In this document: positions 31,401 to 46,100 of the stretch, piece after piece
Position numbering within the stretch: position 1 is the first letter of the stretch
Layout: each line of letters opens with the position of its first letter
Assembly (NCBI GenBank): GCA_025617745.1
Contig: CM046856.1
Location: forward strand, 38,326,092-38,390,091
DNA length: 64,000 bases
DNA from: Heliocidaris erythrogramma
Taxonomy: Eukaryota; Echinodermata; Echinoidea; Camarodonta; Echinometridae
Direction: 5' to 3'
Position numbers and translations under genes: made by a program
Notes under the pieces: generated by a model
What the model was told of the DNA's origin: nothing
Database searches by the model: none
What the model saw: the letters and a program-made list of their open reading frames with translations, nothing else

Positions 31401-34400
31401 ACTTTAACTTTGTTACTGAAAAGCATGAAGTTTGTCTTTTGCAGGTTTAACGACAATTTATTTGCTTGAATCCACATGGTTATTTTACATAGCTCTGAAT
31501 TGACTGTTTCTAAAAGAGTCTGAGGATTCTTATGCGAGTAATACAAACTAGAATCATCAGCAAATAAAATGAAAGACAATATATCAGACGAGAAGTGGAA
31601 ATCATTAATATATATAATAAACAAGAGAGGGCCAAGAAGTGATCCCTGAGGAACGCCACATGTGACATTCCGTAGCCCCGAGTCAAAACCGTTCAAAGAA
31701 ACAAATTGTGTTCTTTCAGCTAAATAACTCTTGAACCAGTCCAGCGCTGTCCCCCTGATACCATAATGTGCTAATTTGCCAAGTAAAATTTTATGATCGA
31801 CCGTATCAAAAGCCTTGGAATAATCGAGAAATATACCAATTGTGTGCATCTTCTTATCTATGGCTTGCGAGATCTTATCAATAAAGTGCAGCAAGGCATG
31901 TGACGTGTGTTTTTCTCGAAACCCAAACTGAAAATGTGAAAAGATGTTACACTTTTTTAAAAATTTAACTGTTCTGACATAAATCATTTTCTCAAGTATC
32001 TTTGAAAAGGAGGTCAAGAGAGAAATAGGACGGTAATTGGACAACAATTGTGGATCCCCTTTCTTAAAAACAGGCACAACTTTTGCAATTTTCATGTCTG
32101 AGGGGACAACTCCATTTGACAAAGATAAATTAAAAATGTGAATTAGTGGTTGTACAACCGCTAAGACAATCAGCTGAAGCAAGTCATTGTTGACACTGTC
32201 ATAGCCAGGGCTTTTACCTTTTTTCAGGGAGTTCACAATTGCAAGCAGCTCTTCTCTAAGTACTGGTGCAAGAAATAAACTGTTCTCATTTGGTTCTCTC
32301 AAAAAATTATCATATAACGTGGAGAAGGTTTACGGTTCACCATGTGTGTTGGTAGGAGGAAAGGGAAAAGGAAATTAGAGATGGATAGACGAGAAAGGAT
32401 GACAAGAGAGAAAAGAAGAAATAATCTTTCGTGACAATGGGTGAAGTCCTGAAAAGGACTGTAGACCAGATGAGATGAGATGAGAAGACTTGGTTGATGA
32501 TCGGTGGATGAGCAGCGATGGATAGAGTAGCGAAGGTTGAGTAGATGAGGCTTGAGTAGGAGGTTACTCGACGTTTCGGACAGGTTGACTGTCCGTTGAC
32601 TGTCCGTCACCACTCCTGATGACGGACAGTCAACATGTCCGAAACGTCGAGTAACCTCCTACTCAAGCCTCATCTACTCAACCTTCGCTACTCTATCCAT
32701 CGCTGCTCATCCACCGATCATCAACCAAGTCTTCTCATCTCATCTCATCTGGTCTACAGTCCTTTTCAGGACTTCACCCATTGTCACGAAAGATTATTTC
32801 TTCTTTTCTCTCTTGTCATCCTTTCTCGTCTATCCATCTCTAATTTCCTTTTCCCTTTCCTCCTACCAACACACATGGTGAACCGTAAACCTTCTCCACG
32901 TTATAAGCTCCACCATGCAAACCTTCAAAGATCATCAAATTATCATATGTTTGTTGACAGTTTGGCACTGCCTTTGACAGATTTGGACCAATACTACAAA
33001 AATATTCATTGAATTTCTCCACAATGACATTCTTATCTTCCACTACACGACCATCAATTTTGATGGTCTTTACATTGATTTTTTTCCCCTTTGAATTAAA
33101 TACATTTTTTATCACTTTCCATGTTCCTTTAATATCATTACAAGTGGCTTGGAACTGGGAGAAAAAATAACCTTTCTTCGCAACACGTAGCACTGAAGTG
33201 AGAGTATTTCTATAATCAGTATATTTTTTTGGTGATAATTCTGACCCACTGATTTTATATGCATAATACAACTTATTTTTCTTATTAATTGACTTTAACA
33301 AAGCAGCATTAATCCATGGCATACGAGGAGTTTTCTTGCGATCTTTACCGTTACGCTTCACAATTGGTACATTATCATTATAAAATAACATGAATTTATT
33401 ACAAAATGCATTAAAAGAATTATTAACATCATTTTCATGTAAGACCTCACTCCAGTCTGTTGCCATAAGAACTTCTCTAAACTTTGCAATGTTTTTAGGA
33501 TTACTCTTACGAACATATTTATATTCATGATTGTAAGGGTTATTGCGTAAGTTCACCCTCGTAAAAATAGGAAAATGGTCAGAGATATCCGATACAATAA
33601 TCCCTGAAGATGGAAATGGTTGCATATTGCAGAATATGTTGTCAATAAGAGTAGAGGAAGTTTCAGTAATTCTCGTTGGCTTGATAATTAATGGCATTAA
33701 AGAAAAAGACAACATCAAGTTTAAAAAAGCATCAATACGTTCGTTTTCATCACACTGGAGCAAGTTTGCATTGTAATCACCCAACAAAAATACTGTCTTA
33801 TTAACAAGAATTGGGTTTAACAAAATTGTCTGTAGTTCATTTACTACAAGGTCAAGATTACTCTGCAGGGGCCTGTATACGACACCAAATATTACATTCT
33901 TTTTCCCTGGAATAAAACACTCCACAAAAATAGTCTCTAAATGGTCAGACATTACATTTCATTCACTCCGTACTCGATAATCTATTCCGTCTGGAATGTA
34001 TAAGGCAACACCACCTCCTCTCTTATCAAGCCGGTGATTAGACTCTAAACTATAATCACGAATTGAATATAAACTAACATCACCATCACTTGAGAACCAT
34101 GTCTCAGTGACTCCAATGACTGTAGAATTTACTTTGTCATTTCTCGTTAGGGCATTAAGAGAGTCAAAATTTTTATGCATACTTCTAATATTTAGGTGTA
34201 AAACAGTAAGTTGGTTTTCATGACCACTTTGATATTCATCAATGAATTGGTTTTCAGTATAATAGTTACAGACAATAGGAGAAACGTCATCAAGATCCAC
34301 ACCACCATTAAGGTCTAGTGTTGTAGCATTTCTTTCAAAAAAATTGATTGCTTCTTGCGCAATATTAGTCATTATTAATTTCAAATCCAAGCCCAAAAGT

Positions 34401-37400
34401 GATGTTTAACAGTATAGAATACATGTAATTTATGTTGCCAGCAAACATATAGACACATACACGGGGGTTAAATATATACATAGCACAACCGTGCACAGAA
34501 AAAACAATGAAAACATAATATAGAATGTCAAAAGATGACTTCATGAAGGCTAAAAAAATCATCAAGAGAAAGGAAAAAAAAAAAAACTAAATGAAAAAGT
34601 CACAGAATCAACAACAGAGAAAAATAACAAAAGCAATAATTATGAAAGTTACACAAACAACGAAAAACAAAACAAAACACGCATCGAACACAAACATTTC
34701 ATATTTATCATAGCAATAGGTATTCATGCAAAAAACGAGTCAAAATATTGAAATAGGTCTTATTTCATGCATTTCATTCACAAGCCTCAAAATGTTGCTG
34801 TTCACGTCAAAACTCCCGAACTGCGTGTAAAATGAATGAGTGCGCAGACATGGGCACCATTGGTTTTTTCAATGTTGAAATGACACGGCCGCCGTTTCTT
34901 GCCGTAAATGGCATTGTTCTTACTCTAATTTTGAGGACAATTTTTGCAAACTTACTCTTTAGAATATCAAGAATAATATAACATTAAGCTTTAGAGGAAT
35001 ATTAAAAAATATTTGTGTGAATTTCAGGTCAAATCCTTAGGTGCGCAGACATAGGGCTCCCCATCATACACAAATTTGAGAATGAGATCACATCAGCAAG
35101 ATTGACCATTAGGATCATATACATGTGTGTATACTGGGTATTGGGGATACAGATGTAATTTTGTTTGAAATTGAGGTTTTTGTGGGCAAACTGATACTTA
35201 AGTATCACTCTTTAGATTTTACGTTATAAGTTCGTGTTCGTTAAGATACAAAACATGACAAAATGTAGAAAGTTATAAAAACTTACATTTACAGCCTTGT
35301 TTTTCGTACTTGTTACCCACACCTCCATACGGATGACGACTGCTCTCAATATGTTGCGCACTAGTGAGGCCGCTCTACATGGTTACGCACCATAGATACG
35401 TACGCAGAATGTTACGCACACAAGCTATTCTACGAAGACCTGCAAGGGGCAAACTGACGACGTAAAAAAATAAAAAATATTACGTACGTACGTAGTAATT
35501 ATTACGTACGTACGTAATATTTTTTCTTTTTTTACGTCGTCAGTTTGGCCCTTTCAGGTCTTCGTAGGAGATCGACGAACCCATCGCGCCGGTACTACTA
35601 CGAGCGCTGAGGGCTCCCTTCATCATAATCGTGAAAAATACAAACTGGATGCTGACGGGACAGTCTCGATAGGAGTTATCGACAAAAAGTACCCAAAATT
35701 TCAGGAAACCCTCTTCAAAGGTCACAAAACAAACTGCTAAGTTTTAATCATCTATTATTCAACATAAGTATTTAGATTTAAGTAAACTGCAATATATGAG
35801 TTTCACTTAAATATAGCCAAAAATGCACAGTGATGCAGTTTAGGTATGGGATGTGTGTTGGCTGCATTCCTACACAGTTGGCAATGGCGTGTACCTATGA
35901 GTGAATGAGATGAGACTTATGTCATGAGGATAGAATTAAGTTAAATATGGAATGTCTTATTCATGGTGTGTGTTGTTGTTGTTGGTTGGTTTGATGGTGA
36001 TTTCCATTGGTGATTAGATGATTTTCGCCAGGGCCCAGGCAGTATGAGAGGGCGTTGTATCGAATGAATAAAAAAGTTAAATAAAAGAAAAAAAACAAAA
36101 AAATCGGCAGTTGTGATGAGGATTTTCTTACCTTGTAGTTCGTATATACAAGTTAATAAAAACCTGATCTCACCTGCCGATTTTTAAATGTTTTTTTCCT
36201 TTTTTATTCATTCGATTTTTACAATTTTAGTAGACTGGTAGAGCCTGGAAGGTAACCCCTTCAGCATGTTTAGCAAACTCTAAAGTAGACCGAAAAATCA
36301 GTCTATTTCGTTCGGGGATATGCTCCGCTGAGACTACGTCTGGCTTCGCGGAATCCCTCTCCTAAATAGACCGAAGTCTGCCCCAGCCACTCCCGCCCGG
36401 TCCATCGCTATGTGCTTTCCTATGGTGCTACAATTTTCGGCTCATCGCGGACGAGCTATACACCCTTGTGCATTACTTTTGCTTTGACCAAAGTTTGATT
36501 AAAATATTATAAATACCACATCACATAAAATCACCAGCTCTACTCATACTTACATGAAAATAAAAAAAACTTGCAATCGGAGAATTATACGTACGTTTTC
36601 AATAATTCTTTGGCGAAAAAATGCGATAGAAATGTCACAAACGATCTTTTCTCAGTGCTGGTCTCTCGAAAACCCGATTGCCAATCACCATTGCGCACGC
36701 GCAGTAGTGCTTCTACATGAGAGAAAAGATCGTTCGCGATCGTCCGCGATATAATATTCTCGCCTTTTTTTCATCGGAAAATATTCAAATCGTAAAATTC
36801 ATCCCCCTTCACGCAAATTTATGATATTTTATTGCATTTTAAGTAAGGTTTGTGAGATTTTCTTACGTGGTATTTGTAATATTTTTACCGAAATACGATG
36901 AAACAACAAATTTATTTATTTATTAGCTTTGACTGCGTTTGAGTCAGGAGCTCCACAGCTAAGCTGGGACCTACGTACGCGTACGCGCGCGTGTGCGTTC
37001 ACTACATTAGTATTCCGTTTGCCTCAATTCATTTGCTATAACCCCGCTGCATATGACAACATGTCACAATGAGGTTAATTTTGGATTAAATTTGGATTAT
37101 TTCAAAATTCAGGTGAGCGTACTATATTTAGTATACATTAGTTTTACTATATAAGTTAATTTATGTCGATCTACGACTTCTAATTAGTAATAAACGTGTA
37201 GGGTGAGATACCTCATACTTTTGGCCATAGACCTAGTGGTTAAGGCCTGCGGAGAGGTACTCGACTACGGTGACTATGGGAGGCTTCCGTCTATCTTGGA
37301 GGAGAGCCTCGAAAGTCAAAAATTGTTATAAAACTCCTCCAAACAGACAGATTTTTCTGTCTAACTCTGAAGGTGGTTTGCATGGCTCACAGTATGTGGG

Positions 37401-39056
37401 AATGGGTGATATTCAGATCTAGATTTCTGTGAGATATCCTTCTCCACACACCATTTATGCATCTTCTGTACAGCTCCGTGGACCAGTACCAGATTGATAA
37501 GCCACTGAGCTCGTAGAGATAGATTGGACCCAGGTTCAAAACTGAGTCATGTCTATCGAGTATCAGATGGTGACGTTAAACTTAAAGGTCAGTCCCCAGA
37601 CTTAAATAGTCATACCTATCTGATTGATACACTTAAGTAAAAGCCAGTTACACACTCAATCGTTGTGAACTATTGAAATCAAACCTACTGTAAACACAGT
37701 GATCCGAAAATGAGATTAGAAGAAGTATCGCCAGTCTCGCTCTTGCACATCTTCTCTCTTAACGGCTGTTTCACTGTTTTTATGGTACCTACGAGCAAAT
37801 TTACGATATTAGGGTTGTTGTTGTTTTTGTTGTTGTTGATCTTCTTCTTCTTCTTCTTCTTCTTCTTCTTTTTCTTCTTTTCATAACATCTTTTTCTTAA
37901 CTTTTCATAATTTCTTGTTCTTTTTCTTTTCTCTTATGCTTCTCATCTTTATTCTTTTATTACACTTCTTTATTATTAAATTCATTCTGCTTAAATTCAT
38001 CATGTGTAATTCCTTTTCATTTCTTCTACTTCATCCGGCCTTTCCTAGTTCCTTTTTATATTTTGTTTCTCTATTCTTTTTCTTTCAGTTTTGGTATTTA
38101 CTTTTTCTCCATCTTTATTTTCCTCTTCTGACTTGTTACTTTGTTTCTTCTGTCAGTACTTGTCGCTAACTTCTTCATGTATATTTTTAAAATCTTTGTC
38201 TTTTCAGTGGAGGAGATTCAACTTCTTTGACAAGGAGATAGTGAAGTATCCAGATAGCACTGAGATCTTTGCAAAGTTAAAGGTAAAAATATGAAGTAGT
38301 TGATCAGAAGTAATGTGGCAGGTGTGAGTGTGAGTGTAAATAAAACATTGAACATACACCTTTCAACTTCAAAGTTTACAAACTATTATTAGAAATAAAT
38401 TTCAATAGAGCATAAAATGTTTTCACATGCATGCAGTACATGTACAGTATAAGTTTCATGAAGTAAAATCTAGCTATATCTCAAGCTATATACTCCATGG
38501 GCAAGGAATGCATTACAATGCTCTTCTTTCAATTTGCACTTGTCCTTTTAAAATCTTGTTCATTGCACTTTTAAAAATGTCTCCCAGGGCTCCATCGAGG
38601 TTATATTGGATCATCTGAGTTTCCTAGTACTTGCAATATATAATCCCATATGTTTGATATCCATTATTTATTTGCATGTATTATAAATTAAGGAAATTAC
38701 TATAAATTAGTAAAAATGTTACTCCTAATTATTGTCTGTTCCATTGCGTCTATGAAGTACAATTTGTGCATGCACACCCATAAATCTCTCTTTTCATAGG
38801 ACATTGACATCACAGCATGTGCAAGTGGGCGTGGCCAGGTAACCCTGGGTGACTCGGAAGGCAATCTCTTGTTCTTAGACCGGAACCTGGAACTGGATGG
38901 TTTCAAGGCCTACGAGCTGAGAGTCACCCACATACACCAGCTCAAGCAACATAATATCATCTTCACTATAGGGGTAAGAATAAGACAAGGAGAAATAGAG
39001 GGGATAGGGGAGTGAAGGAGGAGAAGGAGAAAGGGGCAGATAAAGAGGGAGAGGGA

Positions 39057-39115
<59 letters not shown>

Positions 39116-39188
39116 GATGGAAAAAACAAAGAAAAAGAAAAAAAGAGAGTGAGAAAGGTAGTGAGATGATAGGGAGAGATAGAGAAAG

Positions 39189-39227
<39 letters not shown>

Positions 39228-42200
39228 TGGTGATAAAGATGAAAAGAGAAGGGTAGAGAGAAAGGGGGATCGGAGGGAGGGGTTAATGAGAGCAGTGATG
39301 ATAACATGTGTAGTGTTGGAGGAGGAGAAGTCATACAATTTAATGTGAGAAGAGGTTACATAAGTTGAATAAAATGTATTTATATGTAGTAGTTTGGTTC
39401 AATGTTACTGTTTTGATATCAGCCGAAGAATGTACACAAGATTTTAATGTGTGATGATAATAACAGACACAGAGATGAACATATAGTTCTATAGTAAAGT
39501 AAGTGAATATAATCAGTGATGTTTTTACAGGTTGGGAGGAGATTTGGGGATGAAATTAATCACATTTATTTCTTTTTTTACATTTTGTGTGCATTTTCTT
39601 TACAATTTTAGCAAGATGAAGCTGGCATTAACCCTGTTATCAAAGTCTGGAATCTGGACAAGGTACAGTATCAGATATCATTTTGTATTTTCAAAGATAA
39701 ATTAATCATTTTATCTGTTGAAAATTATCATTATGAATCACTCCAGTTTTCATTTCTGTGCATTGTTATCAAATTAGAAAGAATGGAGTAACTGAAAATG
39801 TGTATTTGTTTGCAAAGTGTTCTCTACTTTAATTATTTGATAAATGTTTTAACTTGTTTGTGCTTTGGGATGTCATGCTTTTTTTTACAATTTGTTCGTA
39901 AAGATTGTTTGAGGATTTGAATCAAATCATCAAATATACCCTAAAGCCAAAATATTACTCCTTTTGCAACATTTCCTTTTTGACCCTTCCCCTCATTGTA
40001 CGCCGCCTGCACACGCAGATACATAATGAATACATCATATCTAAGATTTATTTTCATCTGTAATTTATTTATTTATGATATGCTAAAGATTGAACTATCA
40101 GTAAGCAGTTGTTTGTATCATAAATTAAAGATGGAAGGATATTTGCCAGCAGGTGATGGCATGAACAATAAACTTCAATTGCAAACTGTTTTCTTTTGTT
40201 TACAATGTAGCGTGACAAGTCCAACAATCCATCATGCAGCAGGATAACCCGGGCATTGCCGGGGAGCAACGCAACGGCCAATGTGACGGCCATCGCGGTC
40301 AGCGAGAACCTCAACATGATGGCTATAGGGTTTCAAGATGGAACTGTGACGCTTTTCAAGGGTGATGTTACCAGGGATCGGTAAGCATGAAGGAGGAGGA
40401 GGCAGAGGAGGAGGAGGATGGGGAAGGGGGTAATAGTGATGATGATGGTGATGGTGATAAGGATGAGGAGAAGGATGATGGTAATGATGATGATGGTGAT
40501 GGTGATAATGATGAGGAGGAGAAGGATAGGAGAAGGATAGGAGGAGGAGGATGATATTGGTGATGATGATGGTGATGATGAAGATGATGGTAATGGTGAT
40601 GATGATGATGATGGTAATAATGATGATAATGATGATGATGAGGTAATGATGATGATGAAGTAATGATGATGATGAGGAGGAGAAGGATGATAGTGATAGT
40701 GATTATGATGATAGTGGTGGTGATTAAGATGATGATGATGATGATGGTAGTGGTAGTGGTTATTTCATGTTGATGATAATCGTGATGGTATGGTGGTTGT
40801 AATGATGCTAATGACCACGATCATTTTATTACTGATACTATCCTAAATATGTTTTCACCTTCATTTGTATTCAAAGTATTTCCTTCTTATCTTCCTTCTA
40901 ACATGTATTAAAAAGATGTATTCAAAAGTTGGAGGTACATTTGCATTGATAATTGACATGATACTTTACATGTAAGGGGGGGGGGGGACATGTTTATCAA
41001 ACACCTTTGGTCTGAAACATCCCTCTCAATACTTCTGTTCCATCTTTTCTATCCATTCAATTTAACAGACACAGCAAGTCACCCAAGGTTGTGCACAAGG
41101 GTCGTTCACAGGTCACGGGTCTGGCATTCAGACACACACAGCGCAGTAATGTTCTCTTCATCTCTACCGAAAATTCTGTCATAGCGTGTCACATCGGCAC
41201 CAAGGATGTCCGTACAGTGAGTACCGCTTTTTTTGACCGTGTTGATGATAGTGTGTTGATGATGGTAGTAGTGATTGTGTTGGTGGTGGTGGTGGTGTGA
41301 TGGTGGTGTTAATAATGATGGTGACTATGATTGGGATTTTAATATTGGTATTATTCCTTTGTCATATTGTAATCAAGAATATCTATTATAAAATAAGTTT
41401 TAAAAATTTAGTTTCAGAGTAGATAATGGTTACATCTACTTACTCATGGGCTCAATGAATATGATTTAAGACATGAATGGGTACCTTTCCAAAGTATCGG
41501 ATGTCACAAACTTGAAGTAGTTTGGAATTGCAAAAAACAGAGAAAATTGTGCTCTAGTTGTCACCTAATTATTTTCAAAATACAACAGAATTCTTTGCAA
41601 ATTATGTTCAAATCTGTTAAATTTAAAATTCAAACACTTAAAGATGAATATTTTATACCCGTGTTAATTCAACAGTACAACTTATACTAACATGACAATA
41701 CTGAGCATTGTTGTAGCAATTAAGCATCTATACTTTTAATGCTGTTCTGTACCTTAGGAGTCCTTTTCTTTGCCTTTGTCCTAGTTTTCAACAATTAAAC
41801 TGATTTTGATTTTGATTTGTTTTATTTCCCTGTAGGAAACCCTTGACCACCATGGCTGCTCACCTCATTGTGCTGTTATTAGTGATACGACACAAGACAA
41901 CCAGTTTGTCATTGGCAGAAATGATGTAAGTGAAAAAATGTGTCGGTGACTTACGATTTCTACATGTTTTCTGTTATTGAGCACTATTAAAGTTTAATAA
42001 TTGTGTCGAATTTTCCCTAGAAGTATTTCTATTTCCAGAGTGATCAAGAGAGGCATTATTGCGTGATAAAACTGGAAGTTTCATGCAGAGATCCATTTTA
42101 AAGCTTTCGTAGATTTCATAGATTTCATGTCATCTTGAAATTATTAGGAGAAGCATTGATATTGTATAGATTAAACATCAAAGCCATATTCAGTGTATTT

Positions 42201-43116
42201 TTAAAACAATTTAAAGGGACACGCCACCAAGCGGCCGTGGGGAAAGTTAAAATTGTTAAAATTATGTAAAATTATGTAAGCCATGTTTACTTGTACACAA
42301 AGTTTGTGCGTCGAACGTGTCCATTGGACTACGGTAATGCAATTACAAATCTCGCACGACAGCTCAAGCTCAAGCCGAGTGTGCATGTTGTGCAGCGACC
42401 AGTCTGTCCAAAGTTTGCGCCCCGCCGGGCTATGGCATCAGCAGGTAACAAAGTTTAACACAGTGCCTTGTCACAGCATAAAAGCATCCACAATCTGCAG
42501 TTAAATCTCTCTTTGATTTTCTCTTATCAAACAAATGGGGTGTTGCTTGCTGTTGCAAGAAAGTTGCAATCAATTGCAAATTGTAAAGCAAATTAGAACA
42601 ACCATCCTTAATGGTTCAGGGTCTGCCCATTCAAGAAGATGCGCTTGCAACAATGATTGTGATTGGTCAGTACCGATCAGTTGCAACTTGCAATCAATCG
42701 CAACTTTCTGCAACACCCCAAAAGACACAAAAAAATGTGATTTGTTTTTAGGCGGTGTACTTCTACCAGCCAGATGGGCGTGGCCCATGCCTGGCCTTTG
42801 AGGGGCGCAAGACCATACTCCATTGGTTCAGAGGATACTTGGTGGTGGTTACCAAGGATAGCAAGACTATACCAAGACAGATAGCTGGGTGAGAAATAGA
42901 TAGATAGATAAATGAATAGAATACTAGATAGATAAATAGATAGATGGATGGATGGATAGATAGATAGATAGATAGATAGATAGGTAGGTAGATAGATAGA
43001 TAGATAGATAGATAGGTATGTAGGTAGGTAGCCTGCTAGATAGAGAGTATAGATACAAGTACCGGTAGATAGATAGATAGATAGATAGATAGATGGGTAG
43101 ATAGATGGGTAGATAG

Positions 43117-43147
<31 letters not shown>

Positions 43148-46100
43148 AATAGATAGATAGATAAATAGATAGATAAATAGATAGATGGGCAGATAGATAG
43201 ATAGATAAATAGATAGATGATAAAAATTCTGCAAGAGAGATAATGTATCTATTGCCATTGTGCTTGTTATTGAGTATTAATGAGACTTAATCATGACTCT
43301 ACTTGCTACGGGAGCTTAATCCTGCAAAAGTTCTGCTATTATATTGAGGCTCCTCACATTTTACATTTTGATTATTCCCTGTTTATCTTTGTATCATACA
43401 GAGAAGGCATTGCCCGAATGATGGATACAGTGACAGTGTATGACATCCAGAATAAGTTCATTGGTAAGATCAGTGTCAGAAATTTACAATATTTACTATT
43501 TCTGTCACATTTAATGCTGGCTCACTCCTATTATACATGTACTACAAATGCATAGAAATGTATGTTATGCAGAGTTGACGTTAATCAGGATAAATATTGC
43601 TTTTCAGCTTTCCTCTACCAGATTTTATTGAGCAAGTTGTCAAATCAAAGAGACTATGATAGGCATAAGGTGTGTACCTATGACTAAATCTGTACTTACT
43701 GATTACAACAATACTTAAGGTTGAATTTGGGTTTTGGGGTGGTTTTTTTTTTAATTCACACTTTATATTCTATACCCAGGAGAGAAGAGGGATAAGGAAA
43801 TACGATGATAATAGTTGTAATGATGGGTGAGCCTTTTTCTGTATTAGGTTTTGGTGGTGAACGGTTCAGGTGAGTATTAGTCTTTGGTGTCTTATGATTG
43901 TCTTTCATCCAGCCTACTCTGTGCCAGTCCCAGAAGTACTGGACATCATTCAGGAGTGGGGCTCCCTCTATGTGCTCGGTGGAGACAGGAAAGTAAGTAC
44001 ATATACATGTTCAATCTGTTGTCAGTGGTCTTATTGTTGAAGTCTGATCATAGTAAAAAGCTTGTCCTCTTTTCCCCAAGGGCATTGCATCATATGCTCT
44101 AACCCCATATCATGTTCAGATTTAGAATTTGTGAATTAATGATACATCAGTATGAACAGGACGGACAGAGAGAATGGACAAAATATACAACTCCTCATTT
44201 TATCCTCCGCATTTGCTCTGGTAGACAAAAGAACATTCCTTCACTATTATGTAAAATGAGTAGAACAGGTGAATATTCATGTTACACCTGTTCTACATAC
44301 TTTTACATGATAGCAGTGAAGGAATGTTCTTTTGTCTACCAGAACCATTTCGTCTACTCTTTTTGTCCATCATTTTCATTATAGTGCTTGCAGTTGTCAA
44401 CTATGTCCAAACAGCAGATCTACATGTATACATCTTTTACTGAGTTGACATGCAGGGGAGCGTTTCATCAAGCATTTTGTCAGTGATTTTTTCTGACAAC
44501 TGTTATAAGCTACTGAAATCCTTGCATCTGATTGGCTGAGAGCAAAGTTGTCAGTAAAAATCACTGACAAAACGCTTGATGAAACGCTCCCCTGACCTAA
44601 ATATACATTGTACATGAATACTGTGAAACCAGACACTTTTGAATTTTCACAAATTGTAAAAGATAGCCTTTACGGTAAGAAACGTGCATGAATTGCACAA
44701 AAATCAGTGTTGTATCAGTTGTGATTCAATTACTTTGTTGACATTAAACATTGGCTACTCTGAACCTTGCGCAAGATTCATGAAAGTCTCATGCTCGAAA
44801 ATTTTCTGGTTTTACATAATATGTGCTTTGTTACATGAAGTTCAAAAGCAAGCTTTCAAATTTCACCCCAAATACTTTTTTCTCGAGCTGTATTGAGGCA
44901 TACATATACATAGTCAAACTCCTTAGGCTATGAGTTAAGCTACATGTATGTTTAACTATAGATTGAATTATAGCATTTTTTTTTTTGCCATTTGTTTCAA
45001 GTTGGGTTTTTTTCTTCTTCTTCTCGTTCCTTTGCAGCTTTATCAACTGCAAGAGAAAGACACTCAAACCAAACTTGAGATGTTGTTCAAGAAGAACCTC
45101 TATGTCATGGCCATCAAGTAAGTATTCTACAGTGGTTTCAGGAAGGGAAATCAGATGTTTATTGTTTGTATTAAATGGCAATATGAAAATTCTTCAAGTG
45201 GGTCACACCTTGCCCAAACCTAAACCATGGTCTGGACAAATGACTTACTTTGGGTAAAAGGTCAATTGATAAGTTGAATTTTAAAAAATAAAAGACATTT
45301 TTGAACTTTGACCTTTTCCCCCTTATTTTTGCCAGAGCAAACAAATATTTTTGTGATGACTTATTTCAGTCTTTTGGGCCATTCATACTAAGTGGTTTAG
45401 ATCATGGTTTAGGCTCAAATCACCACACAACTAATACACATGTTTAAATACCAAATGTCATTACAAATTAAAAGCTTTAATATCAAATTTCCAAACAAAT
45501 TACACATTTTCGTACCACATTTCACATTTTAATACCAAGTGTCCTTTAATGCAAATATGTTTTATATTTATGTGCAGCCTTGCCAAAAGCCAGCATTATG
45601 ACTATGATGGACTGATCGATATCTTCACTCAGTACGGAGACCATTTGTACAGCAAGGGTGATCATGATGGGGCAATAGCACAGTACAAGAAGACCATAGG
45701 GAGGCTCGAACCATCATACGTCATCAGGAAGGTTAGAAGATGGGTGGTGGTGGTAGTGGTGGTTTCGATAATAATAATACTCAGTTCTTGTATAGCTCAT
45801 ATCACATATTATATCAATGTCTCTATGCACTTCCAAAGAGCTTTGGATTATTACCCGGGTTCAGCCTAGTAGCCCTAATGAAGGCGAAAGGCTTCAAGGA
45901 AGTAATTCCTACCGGTATCCATTTACCGCACCTGGATCAAGCTTGGCGTATGTAGATTAGTGCCTTGCTAAAGGACGATAGTGCAGTGGCAGGGATTCTG
46001 TACCTTGTGCGCCGTAGTCTAGTCACTTGTCCACTAGACCAAAACACTTCTATTTATGATGGTGGCAAACGTTACATTGATGATGGAATGATGATGATGG

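Larger units (their letters stand above)
29478..34396 (-). mobile_element. CR1/L2-like LINE, damaged
   Basis: A minus-strand element with endonuclease then reverse transcriptase, an untranslated tail and, at its 3' edge, short AAACT repeats (plus strand GTTTAGTTTAGTTTAGTTTA at 29478). The coding part is broken by one in-frame TGA and by a palindromic insertion. The section between about 29,800 and 30,700 is of uncertain origin and may include another fragment. It sits in VPS11 intron 1, antisense to it. Confidence 0.75.

Noticed and set aside
32299-33012. Two ORFs on opposite strands sharing about 90 residues
   Set aside because: They are mirror readings of the two arms of the palindromic insertion, not a gene pair.
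37053-37112. ATG-initiated 20-codon stretch ending CAG before gtgagc, a possible VPS11 exon 1
   Set aside because: It splices in phase to exon 2 but encodes an unrelated sequence. The MAFLQ exon at 28397 matches the family exactly. It could still be an alternative first exon.
42677-43258. 193-codon Tyr/Leu/Ser/Ile repeat ORF
   Set aside because: Translation of the GATA microsatellite.
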